A DNA stretch of 64,000 bases, from NCBI GenBank assembly GCA_949372755.1, contig CASIBO010000002.1:620001-684000 (forward strand). Reading direction: 5' to 3'. Position numbers and translations under genes: made by a program. The notes beneath the pieces are model-generated. The model was not told the DNA's origin. It was given only the letters and a program-made list of their open reading frames with translations, and made no database searches. Source of the DNA: UBA9926 sp018645765. GTDB taxonomy: Bacteria; Pseudomonadota; Gammaproteobacteria; Pseudomonadales; Azotimanducaceae. This document shows, piece after piece, positions 52,230 through 61,587 of the stretch. Position 1 is the stretch's first letter; every line of letters begins with the position of its first letter.

Positions 52230-53490
52230 AACTCGGTGTTTTCTTTCGAATGAGCTGTCCGCACCGGTAATAGTGGTAGATTCCCCAAGCGATGACGACC
52301 AGGGTCGTCATCAGGCCGTAACGCAAGCCGTCTTGCCCATAGTCGGTTGCGAAGTAATCGCTAAAAAATCCGACACTAAAAGGGCCCAGTCCGAGGCCGA
52401 TAATGTTGGTGATAAAAAGGTTAATAGCCGCTGCAACCGATCGCATCTCAACCGGCGTTTGATTCTGAATCAGGGCAAATCCGGGTGCCACATAAACCGT
52501 CCCGAGCATTGCTGGAATGGCGTAAGCCGCAATCGCGCCCATGGGGGTCTCGGCGGTAAACGCCAGATATAAAAGGGGTGCTGCAATCAAGTTGGCAATC
52601 GCGATGATCCAAGGAAGCCAATGCTCGCCATGGCGTGCTGACAAAAAATCTGCGAGCCGCCCGCCTAAGTAAATACCGAGGGCGCCGCCCAAGCCAATCA
52701 TCAGCGCGAGGTAGCTGCCCACTTCACCAGTGCCCATCTCATGGATCCGAACCAGGTAGATTGGAATCCAGATGATGGACGCATAACCGGTAAAAGAAAT
52801 CAGGGCCCCGGCTGCGACAATGTGGCGCAGAACCGGGTTCCGCCACATGAATCTGACAACTTCCCAAAATCCTGGTGGGACCACTGGGCTGGTCCTGGCC
52901 TCAGAATACCCGCGTGGCGGCTCGATCACTGTAAATCGGACCAGGGCAGCCAGCAGGATGCCTGGCAGGCCGACAACCACAAATGCGGTCCGCCAGCCAA
53001 ACCACTCATTGATCCAGCCTCCAAGCAGGAACCCAAGCAGGATACCCCAGTTGATGCCGGTGCCAAAAATCGCCATGGCGGTTGCGCGTTGCGCGGGCGG
53101 GTACAGGTCGGCGATCATTGAGTGGGAGGGGGGATTCGAGCCCGCCTCACCCACCCCGACCCCGATTCTAAACAGCAGCAATTGCGTAAAGTTCGCGGCT
53201 GCCCCGCAAAGGGCTGTCATGAGACTCCACAGAAAGACCGAAAAAGAAATGAGGTTGCGGCGATTGTGACGGTCTGCCCACATTGCCATCGGCATGCCGA
53301 GGGTTGCATAAAAGACCGCGAACATGATGCCCGTTAACAGACCCAGTTGGGTATCGCTGATGAGCAGGGACTCTTTGATCGGTTGTCCTAAAATGCCCAT
53401 GATTTGGCGGTCGATATGACTAGAGGTGAAGACCAAGACCAAGACAAACAAGGTATATCGTCTCTGGCGGTCTGGAATTTCAGGGTGCAT
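52213..53490 (-). CDS. MFS transporter, spinster-like
   Basis: A 425-residue membrane transporter with 12 predicted helices. The MFS loop motif GMPMAMWADRHNRRNLI and the spinster-type stretch RIGVGVGEAGSNPPSHSMIA are visible. Family members are often found beside catabolic genes in marine bacteria. It overlaps the GST start by 17 bases and is the first gene of the three-gene minus cluster with the alkylsulfatase. Confidence 0.92.
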   Translation of the reverse strand: MHPEIPDRQRRYTLFVLVLVFTSSHIDRQIMGILGQPIKESLLISDTQLGLLTGIMFAVFYATLGMPMAMWADRHNRRNLISFSVFLWSLMTALCGAAANFTQLLLFRIGVGVGEAGSNPPSHSMIADLYPPAQRATAMAIFGTGINWGILLGFLLGGWINEWFGWRTAFVVVGLPGILLAALVRFTVIEPPRGYSEARTSPVVPPGFWEVVRFMWRNPVLRHIVAAGALISFTGYASIIWIPIYLVRIHEMGTGEVGSYLALMIGLGGALGIYLGGRLADFLSARHGEHWLPWIIAIANLIAAPLLYLAFTAETPMGAIAAYAIPAMLGTVYVAPGFALIQNQTPVEMRSVAAAINLFITNIIGLGLGPFSVGFFSDYFATDYGQDGLRYGLMTTLVVIAWGIYHYYRCGQLIRKKTPSYAQTT

Positions 53491-53786
53491 AGTGGGTTAC
53501 ACTTTTTTGACAGTGGGGGGGGTTAGGTTTTTAAAATAGCCACTCGAAGACGGTACCGTTATTGCGCTTTAAAAGAAAGCCTTTGAGATGAGGGTTGGAA
53601 AAACTATTTTTATGAGCGAGTGACCGCATGGTTCCAGATGGCTGGGCTCGTTTGTCATTGCGAGCAAAAGCGCGCTCTAAAGCGAGTTGGCTCAGAGATC
53701 GTGGGATCGTGGGCTTCAAGCCTCAATCTTTGGGATAGGAAAATCGGCGAGGTAGCGGCCTTAGGAAAACAGATAGGAGACAGGGT

Positions 53787-54701
53787 ATGACGAACAAATC
53801 GACAGAGCAGCCGCTTAACGAATACCGAGACCAATATTTGATCTCGGCGCAGCGACTCAGTGAGCGCCTGGGTGAATCAAGCCTGAGGGTGATCGACGTT
53901 ACGATGCACTTAAAAGTGCTGCCTTCAGGAGACTTTAGCGGTGTCTCGGGACGAGGCGACTATGAAGCGGGTCATATTCCTTCCGCCGTGTATCTTGATT
54001 TGCAAAATGACTTGTCGGATAACACCTCAGCATTTCGGTTTACGGTGCCGAGTGTTGCGCAGTTTGACGCGGCAATGCAGCTTGCGGGGATTTCTGACAC
54101 CGATACGGTCGTGCTGTACGCGGCGAATCATCCGATGTGGGCTTGCCGAGTTTGGTGGTTGTTCAAGATTTTTGGCCATCAGCAGGTGTTGGTGTTAGAT
54201 GGCGGGTTACCTGCTTGGCAGGCCCAGGGACTCGCGGTGTCAACGGCTATCGAGCCCGTCCCGGCAACTGCTTATTGTGCGCGTTATCAGGCAGAGCACG
54301 TGATCGATGGTGCGAGACTCGCAGCCCAGTTACCGGATTCGAAACTGTGCTTGCTGAATGCCTTGTCTAAGCAACAGTTCGACGGTATTGGCCCGCATTA
54401 CGGCCGGCCAGGCCATATTCAGGGCTCGGTCAGCACGCCGTATAGTCAATTTTTAACGAATCTATTTTGTTTTGAAGACGCGGCAGCGCTGCAGCTGATT
54501 TTTGATGAAGCTGGGGTCACCCCGGACAAGACAGTTGCCACCTATTGCGGCGGCGGGATCGCGGCCGCAATCCCCATTTTTGCGCTCGCCCTGCTGGGTA
54601 GAACCGAAAACATTATGCTTTATGATCATTCCTTGTCCGAGTGGGCCGCCCGGGATGAATGGCCAATGGCCATAACGACTGCGCCGAGGGCTGGCGCGTA
54701 A
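53787..54701 (+). CDS. Tandem rhodanese sulfurtransferase
   Basis: A 304-residue thiosulfate/mercaptopyruvate sulfurtransferase with two rhodanese domains. The N-terminal inactive domain starts VIDVTMHLKVL and holds GHIPSAVYLDLQN. The C-terminal domain carries catalytic Cys254 in ATYCGGGIAAA. AGATAGGAGACAG is a good ribosome site. It is divergent from the MFS cluster. Confidence 0.93.
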   Translation: MTNKSTEQPLNEYRDQYLISAQRLSERLGESSLRVIDVTMHLKVLPSGDFSGVSGRGDYEAGHIPSAVYLDLQNDLSDNTSAFRFTVPSVAQFDAAMQLAGISDTDTVVLYAANHPMWACRVWWLFKIFGHQQVLVLDGGLPAWQAQGLAVSTAIEPVPATAYCARYQAEHVIDGARLAAQLPDSKLCLLNALSKQQFDGIGPHYGRPGHIQGSVSTPYSQFLTNLFCFEDAAALQLIFDEAGVTPDKTVATYCGGGIAAAIPIFALALLGRTENIMLYDHSLSEWAARDEWPMAITTAPRAGA

Positions 54702-54710
54702 CCTTCGCGT

Positions 54711-54724
54711 TCGACGATCGTCGA
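54711..54724. repeat. 14-base perfect palindrome
   Basis: TCGACGATCGTCGA reads the same on both strands. It lies ten bases after the rhodanese stop, between this and the convergent HAD gene. It lacks the loop and T run of a terminator and could be a protein-binding site or chance. Confidence 0.4.
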
Positions 54725-54884
54725 TACAACTGGGTAGAGCCGCCCTTTGATTAAGCGAGCCTGCGAGCGAGTGGGGGTCACGGTCGAGTCTATGCTTGGC
54801 CAGGATGGTTACGTGGATTGCCATGCCGCGGCTTTGGCGTGATTCGTGCGCTCATCATTATTTAGCTTAAGGCCCGGGTGACCG

Positions 54885-55571
54885 TCAGTCGATGTCCGCA
54901 TCCAAGGCTATGCCAAAAACCGGCTGAGGGTTGTTAATGAGGCTCAGGTAATCGCGAACAATCCCTTGGGCATGCTTTCGATCATCCGGCAACAAGTAGG
55001 GGCTATCAATTCCGATCACGGGCATGCCGGCCGCTTTTGCGGCGAGAAATCCAGTGAGGGCATCTTCAAATACCAGGCAATCTTCACGCCTAACGCCGAT
55101 TTTTTCAGCTGTTTTTAAGAAAATTTCTGGCGCCGGTTTGCTTTCTTCGACCTCGTCACCGCAGACCGTGATGGCGACCGCTTGCAGCCACGGTTTGGTT
55201 GAACGCTTGAGCTCAAAGAGCGCTCGACTGGAACTTGTTGCGATGCCAAAGGGAATGCCCTGCTCGGTCAACACGGCCAGGAACGCTTCCGCGCCAGCAA
55301 TGGCCGCAGCGTTTGGGAACAGATCATTCAAATATTGCGCCCGCTGATCTAGAAAAGCCTGGGGCGTCAGCGTAAGGCCATAGTGCTCAACCGTCATCGC
55401 AGCGGACTCTAAGGCTTGTCGACCCACGATCGTGCGTTTGAATTCAAGCGTGAAGGTTATGCCAAAAGGATCCAGTACCTTCTGGGTTGCAAGGGTGTAA
55501 AGTGGCTCGGTGTCGAGCAGGGTGCCATCCAGGTCAAATAAAATGGCTTTGGGCTCAAAATAAACGGACAT
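54885..55571 (-). CDS. HAD-family phosphatase
   Basis: A 228-residue haloacid dehalogenase-like hydrolase (phosphoglucomutase/DOG-like). The nucleophile motif DLDGT has Asp13 and Asp15; the second motif is ATSSSRAL, the third lysine lies in SKPAPEIF, and the acidic motif is LVFEDALTGFLAAKAAGM. The ATG at 55571 is chosen because CAGGAG stands before it; the frame runs on to 55733 but without coding signs. Substrate unknown; enzymes of this type dephosphorylate small sugars or metabolites. Confidence 0.9.
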   Translation of the reverse strand: MSVYFEPKAILFDLDGTLLDTEPLYTLATQKVLDPFGITFTLEFKRTIVGRQALESAAMTVEHYGLTLTPQAFLDQRAQYLNDLFPNAAAIAGAEAFLAVLTEQGIPFGIATSSSRALFELKRSTKPWLQAVAITVCGDEVEESKPAPEIFLKTAEKIGVRREDCLVFEDALTGFLAAKAAGMPVIGIDSPYLLPDDRKHAQGIVRDYLSLINNPQPVFGIALDADID

Positions 55572-56022
55572 ACTGTGGCTCCTGGCGCGAACAACCTTGC
55601 ACACAGTGTTGATGTGCTTTTGGGCGCAGGGACGCCGTGGTCGTTGGGTGGTGCAGGCCATTGTACCTAGGCGGATCTGTTCGGGAAACAGGTTTAGCTT
55701 AAAGGGGCATTGCTTGCGCGCGCTCGCAAGCAATGCCCTTTGGTGACCTGAGGTAGGGCCGCATCTGCGGCTGGCGGCCCGTCGGCAAGTCCGGTTGATG
55801 CGGTCGGTAGTCGTGATGCTGTTTTGGGGGGCGTGAATGTTAAAAAAATCCCAAAGCGCTGGATCATTTTTTGATTTGAGTTGTCTTTAAGGTCAGGCGT
55901 ATTGAATACGGTTCAGGACCGGTGGGGATTGATAACACAGCTGATCGCCGCAATAGTAACGGGGTAAAAGCGTTGAGTACGAGGCAAAGCGCAATCAAAT
56001 TTAAGGAAGCAGGGAGTGTGTT
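55572..56022. other. Divergent region with a strong hairpin
   Basis: These 451 bases separate the divergent HAD and ABC genes. The only strong signal is the 14-base-pair hairpin at 55705-55738. A second structured stretch, GCCGCA-TC-TGCGGC, lies near 55758. A ribosome site AGGGAG precedes the ABC gene TTG. Confidence 0.5.
55705..55738. terminator. Perfect 14-base-pair hairpin (possible terminator of an unannotated RNA)
   Basis: GGGCATTGCTTGCG and CGCAAGCAATGCCC are exact reverse complements around a six-base loop. AAA precedes and TTT follows, so it could end transcription in either direction, weakly. No gene ends here; both neighbours start away from it. Confidence 0.5.
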
Positions 56023-56955
56023 TTGATTGAGGTTCAAAATCTGACGAAAAATTTTGGGTCAATGACGGCGGTCAAGGATTTAAGCTTTGAATTAGGCGCT
56101 GGTTCGGTTCTGGGCTTTCTGGGGCCGAATGGCGCAGGCAAATCAACAACCATGAAAATGATCACTGGATTTCTAATGCCCTCTTCGGGTTCGATCCGCA
56201 TTCAGGGCTATGACATTGCAAATCACCGTCAAGCGGCGCAGGCGGAGATGGGTTACCTGCCAGAGGGCGCGCCCAGTTACGAGGAGATGACGGTGGCTGC
56301 CTTTTTGAAGTTCATTGCAGAAATCAGAGGTGCTCGGGGCGCGCTGATTCGGCAATGGGTGGACCGAGTGACCGATACCGTGTCGCTCAGAGCGGTTCTG
56401 CATCAGCGGATTGAAACCTTATCGAAGGGTTATAAACGTCGAGTGGGGCTCGCCCAGGCTTTGATCCATGATCCCAGTATCTTGATTTTAGATGAGCCAA
56501 CCGACGGGCTTGATCCAAACCAAAAACATCAGGTTCGGCAAATGATCTTGGATCTCTCGGATCAAAAAATTGTCATCATCTCAACCCATATTTTAGAAGA
56601 AGTTTCGGCAGTCTGTTCCAGGGCGATGATTATTAACGCAGGAGAGATTGTCCTGGACGATACGCCCGAAGGACTTTGCCAACGTGCCGAAGGACATCTC
56701 TCGGTCAGCTTGCGGATTAACGGGGTGGGCGATGAGGCCCTTAGTCAGGCGTGTTCAGAGCTGCCCCAATGCGGTCGAGTGGCCTTGATTGATGGCGGTG
56801 GTGTTCGGATTTACCCGGCTGAGGCATTGAAAGATCCATTGGCGGCGCTGCAAGAATTGATGAAAGCCAATCACTGGCAGCCTGAATGGATTCAACAGCA
56901 TGAGGGGCAACTCGATGAGGTTTTCCGCAGCGCAACAGGAGGACGCTTGCAATGA
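56023..56955 (+). CDS. ABC transporter ATPase (GldA-like)
   Basis: A 310-residue ATP-binding subunit. Walker A is GPNGAGKS (34-41), the signature is LSKGYKRRVGL, Walker B is ILILDEPTDGLDP, and the switch His is in IISTHILEE. This and the next three genes match the Gld-type cluster, named after gliding motility genes but common in non-gliding bacteria. The start is TTG, six bases after AGGGAG. It overlaps the permease start by four bases. Confidence 0.93.
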   Translation: MIEVQNLTKNFGSMTAVKDLSFELGAGSVLGFLGPNGAGKSTTMKMITGFLMPSSGSIRIQGYDIANHRQAAQAEMGYLPEGAPSYEEMTVAAFLKFIAEIRGARGALIRQWVDRVTDTVSLRAVLHQRIETLSKGYKRRVGLAQALIHDPSILILDEPTDGLDPNQKHQVRQMILDLSDQKIVIISTHILEEVSAVCSRAMIINAGEIVLDDTPEGLCQRAEGHLSVSLRINGVGDEALSQACSELPQCGRVALIDGGGVRIYPAEALKDPLAALQELMKANHWQPEWIQQHEGQLDEVFRSATGGRLQ

Positions 56956-57686
56956 AAAACATCACCATTATTTTAAACCGCGAATTCGCCAGTTACTTTA
57001 CGACGCCGGTCGCCTATGTCTTTATCTTGGTGTTTTTGGTTTTATCGAGCGCCTTTACGTTTTACCTCGGCCAGTTTTATGAACGCGGCCAAGCTGACTT
57101 GCTGCCTTTTTTCAACTTCCATCCTTGGCTGTACCTGTTTTTGGTCCCGGCGGTCTCCATGCGGTTGTGGTCGGAGGAGCGGGCATCGGGTTCGATTGAA
57201 CTGTTGCTGACCTTGCCGATCACGTTGTGGGATGCAATCCTCGGCAAGTTTTTGGCCGCCTGGCTGTTTACAGGGCTTTCGCTGCTGGGCACCTTTCCGC
57301 TATGGCTGTCGGTTAACTACTTGGGAGAGCCTGATAATGGCGCGATCGCTGCAAGCTACGTTGGCAGTTGGTTTATGGCCGGCGCTTTTTTGGCAGTGGG
57401 GTGCTGCCTCTCCGCGCTAACAAAAAGCCAGATCGTTGCCTTTATTCTGACCGGTACGGTCTGTTTACTGTTGGTGCTAGCGGGTTTCCCGTTGGTGCTC
57501 AACTTTTTCCAAGATTGGGTGCCGGCTTTGATCCTGGATCTGATTGCCGGTCTCAGCATCATTGCGCATTTTATGGCGATCTCAAAAGGCGTCTTCGCGT
57601 TGACAGATGTCATTTATTTTGTCGCGATGATCGGGCTTTGGTTGTCCTTAACGCGGCTGGTGCTGCAAGCCAAGTCAGCAGATTAA
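56952..57686 (+). CDS. ABC-2 type permease (GldF-like)
   Basis: A 244-residue inner-membrane permease with six helices and the ABC-2 pattern ILNREFASYFTTPVAYVFI at the start. The motif RLWSEERASGSIELLLTLPI is the typical cytoplasmic loop that contacts the ATPase. Its stop is ten bases before the GldG-like ATG. The cargo is not known for the non-gliding relatives. Confidence 0.93.
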   Translation: MKNITIILNREFASYFTTPVAYVFILVFLVLSSAFTFYLGQFYERGQADLLPFFNFHPWLYLFLVPAVSMRLWSEERASGSIELLLTLPITLWDAILGKFLAAWLFTGLSLLGTFPLWLSVNYLGEPDNGAIAASYVGSWFMAGAFLAVGCCLSALTKSQIVAFILTGTVCLLLVLAGFPLVLNFFQDWVPALILDLIAGLSIIAHFMAISKGVFALTDVIYFVAMIGLWLSLTRLVLQAKSAD

Positions 57687-57695
57687 GGAGGGCTT

Positions 57696-59540
57696 ATGAA
57701 CTCAAATTTAAAACAGTTATTTAGCGCGGTGGTCGCGGTTTTGGTGTTTGCGGTCGTGCTCTTATTTAGCAGCGCATTCCTCAAAGGGCTTCGTTTGGAT
57801 ATGACCGAACACAAGCTGTTTACCTTATCCAGCGGCAGCCAGCGCATCATTGAATCAATTGAAGAACCCATTCATTTGTACTACTTTTTTTCTGAAGAGA
57901 GCAGTCGCGAATTAACACAACTGAGAACCTATGCCGACCGAGTTGAGGCGCTGCTGGATGAGTACGTGTCATTAAGCGATGGTAATTTGATCTTGACCCA
58001 GATCGACCCAATGCCTTTTTCTGAGGCGGAGGATCAAGCGGATGGGTTTGGTCTGCAAAAGGTCCCAGTCGGTAGCGCTGGTGAGGGATTGTATTTTGGA
58101 TTGGTCGGTAGCAATGCGCTGGACAACACGGAAGTGATTGGTTTTTTTCAGCCGGATCGGGAAACCTTTTTAGAATATGAAATAAGCCAACTTCTGTTCA
58201 GGCTGATTCAGATAGAAAAGCCGAAAATTGGTCTGATTTCCTCCCTACCCGTTCGGGATCGAGTCAACCCTGAAACCTTTAGATCAGAACCAGGCTGGCA
58301 AGCCCTGAGTGAGCTAGAACGCAACTTTGAGGTTGTTGATATTGCCGCGGATGCCGAGCGCATTGATCCAGACGTCAGCCTTTTGTTAATGATTCATCCT
58401 AAAAGCGTGTCCGATACGCTACAGGCATCCATTCGAGCGTTCTTGATGCGGGAGGGCGCGATCATTGCGTTTGTTGATCCCTTGGCGGAGATGGATCAGG
58501 CAGCACCGTCGCCAATGATGCCGACCTTGCCCCAAGGCCAAGCCTCCGATTTGAATTGGTTGACCGAGGATTGGGGTGTTGCACTCCGCGCCGAGCAGAT
58601 TCTCGGTGACGCGCAATTAGCGCTCAGTGTCACAGGACAAAACGGCGCGCCTACCCGCCACCTGGGTATATTGGGCTTGGGTCCGACAGAATTAAATCCT
58701 TTGGAGGTCCCAACGGCCAGTTTGGAAAGCATTAATGTTGCAAGCGCAGGTCTGATTGATGTGTTTGAGGCAAAGCTTGCGGTGACGCCGCTATTATCCT
58801 CGTCAAATTATGCTGGCGGCATGGATGCGGCGCAGTTCCAGTTTTTGCAGGATCCAAGCGACCTTCAGAAAACGTTTGTGCCCGGAAGTGAGGCGATTTC
58901 GATCGCGGTTGCACTCAGCGGTGTCTTACCAGCCTCAGAGGTCCTCGCGGATCCGGCTGCAGGCGCGGCGCCGGTCGGGATCAATCTTATTTTGGTGAGC
59001 GACACCGATGTATTGTCAGACCGACTCTGGGTACAGGTTCAGAACTTTTTTGGCGAGCCCGTCGCGACCGCATGGGCGGACAATGGGAGTTTTTTGGTGA
59101 ATTCAGTAGAACATCTTGCCGGCAGTGCTGATTTAATCAGCATTCGAAGTCGAGGCCGCTACACGCGTCCTTTTGATGTGGTTCAGGATTTAAAACGCGA
59201 GGCTGAGGCGCGTTATTCACAGAGCGCCGCGTTGTTGCAGGTTGAGCTGGCAGAGACAGAGCAACGTTTACTTGAGCTTGAAGCACAGAAGACGACGGAT
59301 GGCTTGCTGACCTTAAGTCCGGAGCAGGCCTTGGCGCTCGAGGCGTTTCAAGATCAAAAATTGAGCATTCGAAAGCAGTTAAGAGAGGTTCGTCATGGTT
59401 TGGATCGAGATATTCAGGGTTTGGGGGCCAACCTAAAGCTGATCAATATCGCCGTCATGCCGGTTTTACTGACGGTGTTGCTCGGACTCTATGTGGGGCT
59501 TCGAAGGGTTCGGAGACAGGCGCTTGCCGATGCGGAATAA
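57696..59540 (+). CDS. GldG-like ABC auxiliary protein
   Basis: A 614-residue protein with one N-terminal helix (about 7-28), a long periplasmic part (ABC-transporter auxiliary, GldG type) and a C-terminal helix (about 588-606). The start TRLDMTEHKLFTLSSGS-like pattern appears as LDMTEHKLFTLSSGSQRIIE. A coiled-coil stretch (QVELAETEQRLLELEAQK) precedes the last helix. AAGGAGGG lies eight bases before the ATG. It overlaps the DUF4340-like gene by 11 bases. Confidence 0.9.
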   Translation: MNSNLKQLFSAVVAVLVFAVVLLFSSAFLKGLRLDMTEHKLFTLSSGSQRIIESIEEPIHLYYFFSEESSRELTQLRTYADRVEALLDEYVSLSDGNLILTQIDPMPFSEAEDQADGFGLQKVPVGSAGEGLYFGLVGSNALDNTEVIGFFQPDRETFLEYEISQLLFRLIQIEKPKIGLISSLPVRDRVNPETFRSEPGWQALSELERNFEVVDIAADAERIDPDVSLLLMIHPKSVSDTLQASIRAFLMREGAIIAFVDPLAEMDQAAPSPMMPTLPQGQASDLNWLTEDWGVALRAEQILGDAQLALSVTGQNGAPTRHLGILGLGPTELNPLEVPTASLESINVASAGLIDVFEAKLAVTPLLSSSNYAGGMDAAQFQFLQDPSDLQKTFVPGSEAISIAVALSGVLPASEVLADPAAGAAPVGINLILVSDTDVLSDRLWVQVQNFFGEPVATAWADNGSFLVNSVEHLAGSADLISIRSRGRYTRPFDVVQDLKREAEARYSQSAALLQVELAETEQRLLELEAQKTTDGLLTLSPEQALALEAFQDQKLSIRKQLREVRHGLDRDIQGLGANLKLINIAVMPVLLTVLLGLYVGLRRVRRQALADAE

Positions 59541-60582
59541 GGTTCTAATTTTGGGTTTGTTACTCGGAATGGGGGTTGCGGTTGTCGTGGACCAACGACA
59601 ACGATTTGAGACGCCTGTCATGCGTTGGTTGTACCCCGGATTTTTGGAAAGCCTGCCATTGGTGACTGGGCTTCGCCTATCTAAGGCCGGCGATGGCGTT
59701 GACCTTGTCTTAGACAATGGGGTGTGGGTCGTTGCCCAACGATTCAATTACCCGGTCAATGACAAGCAATTATTTCAGTTGCTTGATCAGCTGGGCAAGG
59801 CGCGCCTGATCGAGAAAAAGACCACATTGTCGAAACACCATGCTGCGTTGGGTTTGGTGGAAGACTCGAGTGATTCAGCATCGGTTTTGATGTTTCAAGG
59901 TGACACCCTATTGAAGCCTGTTGTGATCGGCCAACAAGCCAGCACTCGGCAGGGAACATTTGTCAGGTTTCAATCCGATGATCAAGTTTGGCTTATGGAT
60001 CAGGCGCTTGAGGTGAGTGGCGCGGCGGCGGATTGGCTCGCACCCAATCTGCTGACGATTAACAATCCGATAATCGAGTCAATTGAATTGAGCAACCCCG
60101 GTGAGGCGAATTATCGGGTCGTTCGGGATGAGCGCGATAACTGGGTTTTAGCCGCGACCCCGGAAGGACGAGCGCTACGTTATGAAACGGTGCTGACGCC
60201 ACTTGCGACAACGGTTGGACAGCTGCGCCTAATAGATATTGCGCTGCATGATCCGGCGCGCTGGGTGGGGGCTGGCGCTGCGGTGTATCACTTGACTTCG
60301 AGCCACCGATTGATCTTGAAAACAGTGGCAGCAGATAAAAGCCATTGGTTACGCATCGTGGTAGAGGCGGATGAGGTGGGTCATTCAGAGCCGCTGGATA
60401 AGACGCCCCAGTCGCAGGCGGTTGAGCCGCTGCGGTCACCGGCACTGGATCAGGTGTTAGGCCCGAGTCGTGAGGCGCTCGCTCGATTTGACTTTAGGAT
60501 CGCGAAACGCAATTTTGACGATTTGAATCGCTCGCTCGAGAGTTTCTTAAAACCTCAGGAGTTGGAGGAAAATGATGGCTGA
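59530..60582 (+). CDS. DUF4340-like protein of the Gld-type cluster
   Basis: A 350-residue protein with one N-terminal anchor (VLILGLLLGMGVAVVV) and a periplasmic part with repeated beta/alpha units, each starting like NGVWVVAQRFNYPVN or RDNWVLAATPEGRALRYE. This is the DUF4340 pattern that follows GldG in this cluster. ATG at 59530 sits in the GldG-like stop; the longer frame to 59491 would duplicate that end. The next gene starts inside its stop. Confidence 0.85.
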   Translation: MRNKVLILGLLLGMGVAVVVDQRQRFETPVMRWLYPGFLESLPLVTGLRLSKAGDGVDLVLDNGVWVVAQRFNYPVNDKQLFQLLDQLGKARLIEKKTTLSKHHAALGLVEDSSDSASVLMFQGDTLLKPVVIGQQASTRQGTFVRFQSDDQVWLMDQALEVSGAAADWLAPNLLTINNPIIESIELSNPGEANYRVVRDERDNWVLAATPEGRALRYETVLTPLATTVGQLRLIDIALHDPARWVGAGAAVYHLTSSHRLILKTVAADKSHWLRIVVEADEVGHSEPLDKTPQSQAVEPLRSPALDQVLGPSREALARFDFRIAKRNFDDLNRSLESFLKPQELEENDG

Positions 60583-61354
60583 AGACGTGTTAACAACCCA
60601 GCGTTCGAATGATGTTTTAATCTTAACCTTAAACCGTCCGGAGGCGCTCAATGCGCTTAACTCAGCGCTAATGTTGGCCATTGAAGCCTTCGGTCGATCG
60701 ATGCTCAACGACCCCGCCAGAGTGCTCGTGATACGCGGCGCGGGACGTCATTTCTGTGCCGGTGCCGATTTGAAAGCGCCTGCCTCAGACGCGTCTTTGG
60801 TTCAGCGAAGGCGGGACGCGCAACTTGGCGGCCGCATGCTGCGCGCCATTATTGATATCCCGCAAGTGACTATTGCGGCGGTGCACGGTGCGGCTTTGGG
60901 GGGCGGGCTTTGTATCCCAACCGCCTGCGATTTCAGAATTGCCGCCGATACTGCGGTAGGCGGCTACCCAGAAGTGAACCTGGGCATGAATTTAATGTGG
61001 CAATCTGTTGGGCTCTGCACGCGTTTGGTCGGGCCCGCACGGGCGAAGCGAATGATTATGTTGGGCGAACGATTGGATGCGCAAACCCTTTTAAGCTGGG
61101 GGCTTTGGGATGAGGCCGTGCCGGAAGAACAACTGATGCCTAGGGTGCTTGGGTTGGCCGACACCTATGCGGCGCAACCGCCTATTGCGGTTCAAATGAT
61201 AAAGCAGACCATTAATCAGATTTCAGGCGCCTTAGATCAGGCCATTTTGCACATGGATGCCGATCAGAATTTATTGACCGCCAGCAGTCAGGATCGTGCT
61301 CTGGGCATCCAGGGCTTTTTAGCTGGAACCGCCCCGATGTTCACCGGCGACTAA
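60572..61354 (+). CDS. Enoyl-CoA hydratase/isomerase
   Basis: A 260-residue crotonase-fold enzyme. The oxyanion-hole strands are HFCAGADLKAPAS and VHGAALGGGLCIPTACDFRIA, and YPEVNLGMN covers the catalytic region. GGAGGAAA precedes the ATG. It starts inside the DUF4340-like stop, so it is translated with the exporter cluster, and its stop meets the stop of the opposing biotinyl-carrier gene. Confidence 0.93.
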   Translation: MMAEDVLTTQRSNDVLILTLNRPEALNALNSALMLAIEAFGRSMLNDPARVLVIRGAGRHFCAGADLKAPASDASLVQRRRDAQLGGRMLRAIIDIPQVTIAAVHGAALGGGLCIPTACDFRIAADTAVGGYPEVNLGMNLMWQSVGLCTRLVGPARAKRMIMLGERLDAQTLLSWGLWDEAVPEEQLMPRVLGLADTYAAQPPIAVQMIKQTINQISGALDQAILHMDADQNLLTASSQDRALGIQGFLAGTAPMFTGD

Positions 61355-61575
61355 TCGAGCTCGATGATCGCAAGATCCTGATCTTCATCGACGGCATCAC
61401 CCGGGGCGACCAAGATCGTTTGAATGCGCCCGGAAACAGTGCTTTCGACCGGAATCTCCATTTTCATAGACTCCAAAATCATGAGCTCTGATTCAACTTG
61501 GATGGCGTCCCCCTCAGCAAGCAGGATTTTCCAAACAGTACCCGTGATTTCTGATTTGATTCGCTCAGTGGCCAT
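61351..61575 (-). CDS. Stand-alone biotinyl carrier protein
   Basis: A 74-residue biotin/lipoyl-attachment domain and nothing else. The lysine that takes biotin is Lys38 in LESMKMEIPV, with the expected Met on both sides. Such single-domain carriers usually serve a biotin-dependent carboxylase or decarboxylase; none is encoded nearby. ATG at 61575 follows GAGGATTC; the frame goes on to 61578 as TTG. Confidence 0.9.
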   Translation of the reverse strand: MATERIKSEITGTVWKILLAEGDAIQVESELMILESMKMEIPVESTVSGRIQTILVAPGDAVDEDQDLAIIELD

Positions 61576-61587
61576 CAAGGAATCCTC

